The translations under genes and the position numbers were made by a program. Under the pieces are notes generated by a model that saw only the letters and a program-made list of their open reading frames with translations, was not told the DNA's origin and did no database searches. A stretch of DNA of 64,000 nt from CAYFVR01 sp046541515 (GTDB lineage Bacteria; Desulfobacterota; Desulfobacteria; Desulfobacterales; Desulfococcaceae), in assembly GCA_046541515.1 (NCBI GenBank), contig JBKHDD010000007.1, positions 1 to 64,000 of the forward strand. The letters run 5' to 3'. Positions within the stretch are counted from its first letter, which is position 1; each line of letters begins with the position of its first letter. Positions 60,389 to 64,000 of the stretch are shown here, in pieces.

Positions 60389-60823
60389 TTACTCCGCGGC
60401 GGCCGCGGGCGCCTTTGGCGCGCACATCCCTGCCGTCAGGCCATCCCACAGGTATTTGGTCCCTGTGGCCACGGCGATGGTGCCGAGCAGGTTCAGCGTG
60501 GTTCCCCGGGGATTGGCGTAGCCCATCACCAGCGTGGCAACGCCGGTGGCCACAGCCGCGCCCGCGGTTTCCCGGGCCGTGTCTTGCACCGCCTGCCGGG
60601 GATCGATCTGGGCTTCCCGCACGCCCCGAATGTTCTTGGCCGCCGATGCGGTCCCGCCGATCAGCGCGCCCAGCCCCGCCATCATCAGGGCGGCGCGGGA
60701 CGGATACCCCATGATGGAATACCCGTATGGATAGACGTAGCCTTGCCCGGCGTAAGCGGGATTGACGTAACCCGTCCCGTAATAACCACCGGTGGCGTAC
60801 GGGTATTCGGCATAATTGGACAT
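60389..60823 (-). CDS. Tyr/Gly-rich small membrane protein
   Basis: A 144-residue protein. The first 40 residues are Tyr/Gly-rich (EYPYATGGYYGTGYVNPAYA). Two or three hydrophobic stretches follow: AALMMAGLGALIGGTASAA, AGAAVATGVATLVMGYA and TTLNLLGTIAVATGTKYLW. The glycine spacing of the segments recalls small magnetosome- or ferrosome-type membrane proteins. GGAGGAACCACC precedes the start. Family unknown. Confidence 0.75.
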   Translation of the reverse strand: MSNYAEYPYATGGYYGTGYVNPAYAGQGYVYPYGYSIMGYPSRAALMMAGLGALIGGTASAAKNIRGVREAQIDPRQAVQDTARETAGAAVATGVATLVMGYANPRGTTLNLLGTIAVATGTKYLWDGLTAGMCAPKAPAAAAE

Positions 60824-60913
60824 GGTGGTTCCTCCTTGAATGAATTTGGATGACTCGAAAAAAATGGGGTTGCCGGCGGTCTATCCGCCGGACGGGAATA
60901 ATGGGTTTCCATC

Positions 60914-60989
60914 TCGTCGCGAGGCGCCGCCTCGCAATGGCGTAACGGTGGCGCCGCCTCCCGTCAGGCAAGGCGGAGCCTGGGAACGA
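60914..60989 (-). repeat. Dispersed hairpin repeat, copy 2
   Basis: On the minus strand this begins TCGTTCCCAGGCTCCGCCTT, contains GACGGGAGGCGGCGCC and TTGCGAGGCGGCGCC, and so matches copy 1 (11216-11285) in order and structure. It lies in the 210-base spacer between two small genes of the ferrosome-like cluster, in the opposite orientation to copy 1. Confidence 0.75.
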
Positions 60990-61033
60990 AAACCGTCGGC
61001 GTGGGCCCGTTGCGGCCCATTGGGCCAATCGGT

Positions 61034-62098
61034 TTACGCGCCGGGGGTCTGGTCGCCCGCGGAGGCCGATTCGCCCCCTTCGGCGGCGTCCTTGGAACCG
61101 CCCTGGAAGATGCCCCAGATGCCGGCGAAGGTTTCGGTCACCGCGCCCTTCACCGTTTCGTTTCCGATCAGCAGGGCCGCCGCCGCCCCCACGACGACGC
61201 CTTTCCAGAATTGACCGTCGTAGCCCTGCATGAGGCCCATGATTTTTTCCACGTTGGGCTTGCCGTTGGCAATGTCGCAGGCCGCCTCCATCCACTGGGC
61301 GTAGCGTTGCGCCTGGATGCACGGATCGACCCCGGGCCCCATGCCCGGTCCGCCCATGCCATGACCCATGCCGGGACCGGCCATTCCGGGACCCATGCCC
61401 GGGACGCCCATGCCGGGACCCATGCCCGGGACGCCCATGCCATGACCCATGCCCGGACCGCCCATGCCGGGACCCATGCCCGGGACGCCCATGCCATGCC
61501 CCATGCCCGGGCCGGCCATTCCGTGGCCGCCCATGCCCGCGCGGGGATTGGCGTACGGGCCGCCTTGATGTCTCTCGCACGAATGGGAATCGTCCGCTTT
61601 CATGCCCGGGTGGCCGTATTCCGCCCCGCCCTGGGGGCCGCCGTAGCCGGGCATCCCCTGACCATGAGCAGAACCGCCGGCCATGTCGGGATTCCCCGCC
61701 GCCTTTTCCCCGCACCCGCAGCCGCCGGCGGATTCGCCGCCCGGCCCCGCCGACCCGTGACCCGGATTCCCCGAACCGCCGCCGGGCGTGGCCATTCCCG
61801 GACCGGGACCGGCCGGGCCAAAGGGCGGGACGCCCGCCATTCCAAGCGGGCCCATGCCGGGACCGGCCATCCCCGGATGCAGCAAAAAAGGATTCCCGCC
61901 CGCTTGCGGTCCCCCGACGTTCGGACCGGCGGCGTTTTGGGGACCGTGGGCGGACTGTTCGCATTTGTCGGGGCCGCCGCTCGATTTTCCGCTCCCGGAC
62001 GCGCCGGCGTATTCCCTTTTCGGACCGCCGGCTTCGGCGCCCGGCTTCTCCGGTGCGTTTTCGCGATGTTGCGGATAGCCTTCTCCAGCCTGTGTCAT
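61034..62098 (-). CDS. Met/Gly/Pro-repeat protein of the ferrosome-like cluster
   Basis: A 354-residue protein. About 250 residues are low-complexity. From about residue 190 to 257 a unit such as GMGPGMGVPGMGHGMG repeats, giving more than 30 Met residues. A Cys/His-rich patch (GGCGCGEKA, SHSCERHQGG) lies before it. After VDPCIQAQRYAQWMEAACDI a hydrophobic segment (GVVVGAAAALLIGNETV) and a short helix end the protein. Met and His side chains could bind metal. The start follows AAGGAGAACATCC. I do not recognise a family. Confidence 0.75.
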   Translation of the reverse strand: MTQAGEGYPQHRENAPEKPGAEAGGPKREYAGASGSGKSSGGPDKCEQSAHGPQNAAGPNVGGPQAGGNPFLLHPGMAGPGMGPLGMAGVPPFGPAGPGPGMATPGGGSGNPGHGSAGPGGESAGGCGCGEKAAGNPDMAGGSAHGQGMPGYGGPQGGAEYGHPGMKADDSHSCERHQGGPYANPRAGMGGHGMAGPGMGHGMGVPGMGPGMGGPGMGHGMGVPGMGPGMGVPGMGPGMAGPGMGHGMGGPGMGPGVDPCIQAQRYAQWMEAACDIANGKPNVEKIMGLMQGYDGQFWKGVVVGAAAALLIGNETVKGAVTETFAGIWGIFQGGSKDAAEGGESASAGDQTPGA

Positions 62099-62186
62099 GG
62101 ATGTTCTCCTTCCGAAAAACGGTAACGGTACAAAGTGGAATTCATCATTTCCGGGCGCCGGCGCAAGCCGGGACCGACGCACTCCG

Positions 62187-62660
62187 TCAGCCGGTCGCTG
62201 GGGACGATTCGAAGGATTCCGACTCGCCGGACGGAGCCGCGAAAAACATGGAATCCGCGGCGGAATGCAAAAAATAGGAAACGGCGGCGACCACGCCGCC
62301 ATAGATCGCCAGTTTCATGGATTGCCGAACCGGGACGGCCGAAGAAACCCCGACCGCCGCGGTCGCCGCGATGTTCACGCAGACGCCGGTGACCAACGCC
62401 CGCCCAAAGGCGGCGGGAGCGGAGATTTCTCCCCGCTGGACGCGGTTTAGGTTGCGACCCAGGGTGAACGTACCGGCCAGGGTCGAGGCCACAACCACGC
62501 CGGACAAGGAATTCAGCGGGGAATGGGGGAAAGGAGCGATCCCGGCCGGCGAGGCCACGAATCCGGACCCGACGTGCTGATAATAATCGTGGGGCGCGCC
62601 GCCGGGATACGCGCCCGGCGGAATGGCTACATGGGCGTATTGGCCGTGTTGGTGTTTCAT
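62187..62660 (-). CDS. Small membrane protein with His/Tyr-rich start
   Basis: A 157-residue protein. The first 40 residues are His-, Tyr- and Pro-rich (MKHQHGQYAHVAIPPGAYPG). Three hydrophobic stretches follow: SLSGVVVASTLAGTFTLG, AFGRALVTGVCVNIAATAAV and MKLAIYGGVVAAVSYFLHSA. Arrangement and composition match the neighbour at 60389, so they are probably distant paralogues. It follows the second ATPase gene by 58 bases. Confidence 0.72.
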   Translation of the reverse strand: MKHQHGQYAHVAIPPGAYPGGAPHDYYQHVGSGFVASPAGIAPFPHSPLNSLSGVVVASTLAGTFTLGRNLNRVQRGEISAPAAFGRALVTGVCVNIAATAAVGVSSAVPVRQSMKLAIYGGVVAAVSYFLHSAADSMFFAAPSGESESFESSPATG

Positions 62661-62718
62661 GAAAAAAGTCTTCCGTTTCGCGGCAAGGCCGCTCCGTCGG
62701 GTAAACAGGGAAGGGGCG

Positions 62719-64000
62719 TCATCCGGTTTTTCCGGCGATGGGAAAGGCGACCACCCGGTTTTCCGCTTTCACATGGGCATCCGGGGCGGGCCGCCGCTCC
62801 TTTTTGGACCGCCTGGCCACCATGTAGGGCGCTTCATAGGCCAGCAGCCGACTGGAATTGGCCAGAATGCCGGCGGTATGGATTACGTGGAACAGACCCG
62901 CCAGCACCGGGGACAGCAACCCGGCGGCGCCCAGGACGACCCCGGCCAGATTCGTCCCGGTGGCCAGCCAAAAATTCTGATGGACCACCTTCATGGTCGC
63001 GCGGCTGAGGGACCGCACGTAGACCACCCCCGTCAGCTCGTCCTTCACCAGGGCGACGTCCGCCGCCTCGATGGCCACCTCCGATCCACCCGCGCCCATG
63101 GCGATCCCCACGTCGGCCTCCGCCAACGCCAAGGCGTCGTTGATGCCGTCTCCGACCATCAGGACCTTCCGGCCCTCGGCCTTGAGGTTGCGGACGATGT
63201 CCGATTTTTCTTCGGGCAACACCGAGTAGAAGCACTCGGAAATGCCCAAATCGTCGGTGAGGCTCAGGGCGGTGCATTCCTCGTCGCCGGTGATCAAAGC
63301 GATGTCCAGCCCCTCGTCCCGGAAATGTCGCACCACCTCGCCGGCGGCGGCCCGGGTCTGGTTGGCGAAGCCCATCAGGCCAACGACGTTTCGGTCCCGG
63401 GCCACGAAGACGGCGGTCAGGCCCCGGTCGTGCATTCGTTCGTGGTGGGCCTGAACCGGGGAAAGGGCGACCTCGAATTTTCGCATAAGCTTGGCGTTGC
63501 CGATGAGCACCTCCGCCCCCCGGATTTCGGAGCGGACCCCTTTGCCCAGAAAGTATTCGCAAACGTCGTGGGGGAAGGGTTCCACCCGTTGGCGTTCGCA
63601 TTCGTCCTGAATGGCCCGGGCCAGGGGATGGGAGTTGTGCCGCTCGGCGGAACCGGCGAGCTGGAGGATTTCCTTCTCTTCCGCGCCGGGGGCCGGGACG
63701 ATTTCCCGAAGCGCCGGCTGGTTGGTGGTGAGGGTGCCGGTTTTGTCGAAGCAGACCACGTCCACCCGGCCGACTTCTTCCAGGTAGCGCCCGCCTTTGA
63801 TGAGAATGTGGCGGCGGGCGGCGGCGCTCATGGCGGCGGCCACGGCGGTGGAGGCGGCCAACACGGTGGCGCAGGGGCAGGCCATGACCAGCATGACGGT
63901 GAAGGCCCGCCAGGGGCTGGCGGTCAGCAACAACGTTCCCAGGGTCGAGACGAACCCCACCCGGATCAGCCGCCGGGCCAGCTCCTCGGCCACGCCCTCG
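62719..64000 (-). CDS. P1B-type metal ATPase, N-terminus outside the window
   Basis: A partial gene whose 5' end lies beyond the window edge; about 427 residues are visible. The membrane metal site is VMACPCATVLAASTAV (CPC type). Phosphorylation site DKTGTLTTN, the nucleotide-binding HNSHPLARAI (HP motif) and hinge GDGINDALAL are intact. It ends VVAFPIAGKTG. It differs from the ATPase at 57410, which has SCA in place of CPC, so the cluster has two ATPases of different metal-site type. Confidence 0.88.
   Translation of the reverse strand, partial: EGVAEELARRLIRVGFVSTLGTLLLTASPWRAFTVMLVMACPCATVLAASTAVAAAMSAAARRHILIKGGRYLEEVGRVDVVCFDKTGTLTTNQPALREIVPAPGAEEKEILQLAGSAERHNSHPLARAIQDECERQRVEPFPHDVCEYFLGKGVRSEIRGAEVLIGNAKLMRKFEVALSPVQAHHERMHDRGLTAVFVARDRNVVGLMGFANQTRAAAGEVVRHFRDEGLDIALITGDEECTALSLTDDLGISECFYSVLPEEKSDIVRNLKAEGRKVLMVGDGINDALALAEADVGIAMGAGGSEVAIEAADVALVKDELTGVVYVRSLSRATMKVVHQNFWLATGTNLAGVVLGAAGLLSPVLAGLFHVIHTAGILANSSRLLAYEAPYMVARRSKKERRPAPDAHVKAENRVVAFPIAGKTG

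Noticed and set aside
61330..61540. Short tandem DNA repeats that could suggest a CRISPR array or minisatellite
   Set aside because: The repeats are in frame and encode the Met-Gly-Pro units of the protein at 61034-62098; there are no unique spacers.
1..64000. tRNA, rRNA, riboswitch and CRISPR signals
   Set aside because: No cloverleaf with T-loop sequence, no ribosomal RNA stretch and no regularly spaced repeats were seen by eye; small RNAs cannot be excluded without a covariance search.

Overview
The window looks like chromosomal DNA of a Gram-negative anaerobe, most likely a Desulfobacterota (sulfate-reducer-like) bacterium. The guess rests on the gene families: TonB/ExbBD with an LbtU-type porin, a Hut-type haem locus, an MptD-like ECF transporter, DtxR regulators with FeoAB, the DUF4198/DUF4857 set, UPF0182, and short palindromic dispersed repeats. 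By eye most of the window is GC-rich. The stretch from about 16.6 to 25.5 kb is strikingly AT-rich and is clearly foreign. No rRNA, tRNA or CRISPR array was seen.

Layout. 0-0.6 kb: decayed fragments of a TrkA/KtrA-type gene and of a restriction enzyme. 0.6-4.6 kb: UbiB-like kinase, phasin-like protein and FtsH. 5.2-9.7 kb: a six-BON-domain protein and a UPF0182 membrane protein. 9.8-13.3 kb: a sugar-type ABC importer (binding protein and two permeases, no ATPase). 13.3-16.6 kb: toxin-antitoxin modules and fragments (PIN/VapC pair, HigA with a HigB stub, a 14-codon antitoxin stub, BrnTA, an orphan antitoxin) and a DUF1287 gene. 16.6-25.5 kb: an AT-rich island with two integron-type attC-like sites and a 39-bp direct repeat at 15.18 and 25.45 kb.

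The island carries the most interesting system. It is one minus-strand operon encoding a SPASM radical SAM enzyme, a 40-residue peptide, a strong hairpin, an XPB-like helicase, a second radical SAM protein, a PHP hydrolase and a solitary TldD-like metallopeptidase. This resembles a RiPP (modified peptide) pathway, but I do not recognise the combination as a described one.

25.9-32.1 kb: a SulP transporter and a signalling operon (HD-GYP, SpoIIE-type phosphatase, Slr1658-type ATPase, Slr1659-type protein, DUF2325). 32.4-42.8 kb: a haem acquisition locus on the minus strand (hutW, TonB-dependent receptor, ECF S, T and double-ATPase subunits, hutX, flavodoxin, hutZ-like, exbB, exbD, tonB). 42.9-64 kb: an iron region containing an LbtU-type porin, two DtxR regulators, a DUF4198/ABC/DUF4857 operon, feoAB, a flavodoxin, a lipoprotein behind DtxR-box-like motifs, and a FeoA-domain protein. 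It ends in a ferrosome-like cluster: two P1B-type ATPases bracketing four small Gly/Met/Tyr-rich membrane proteins, the last ATPase cut by the window edge. A palindrome of the form AAGTTTGAT-N2-ATCAAACTT is shared by the divergent lbtU/dtxR promoter region and the DUF4198 operon promoter, which suggests a common metal-dependent regulon.
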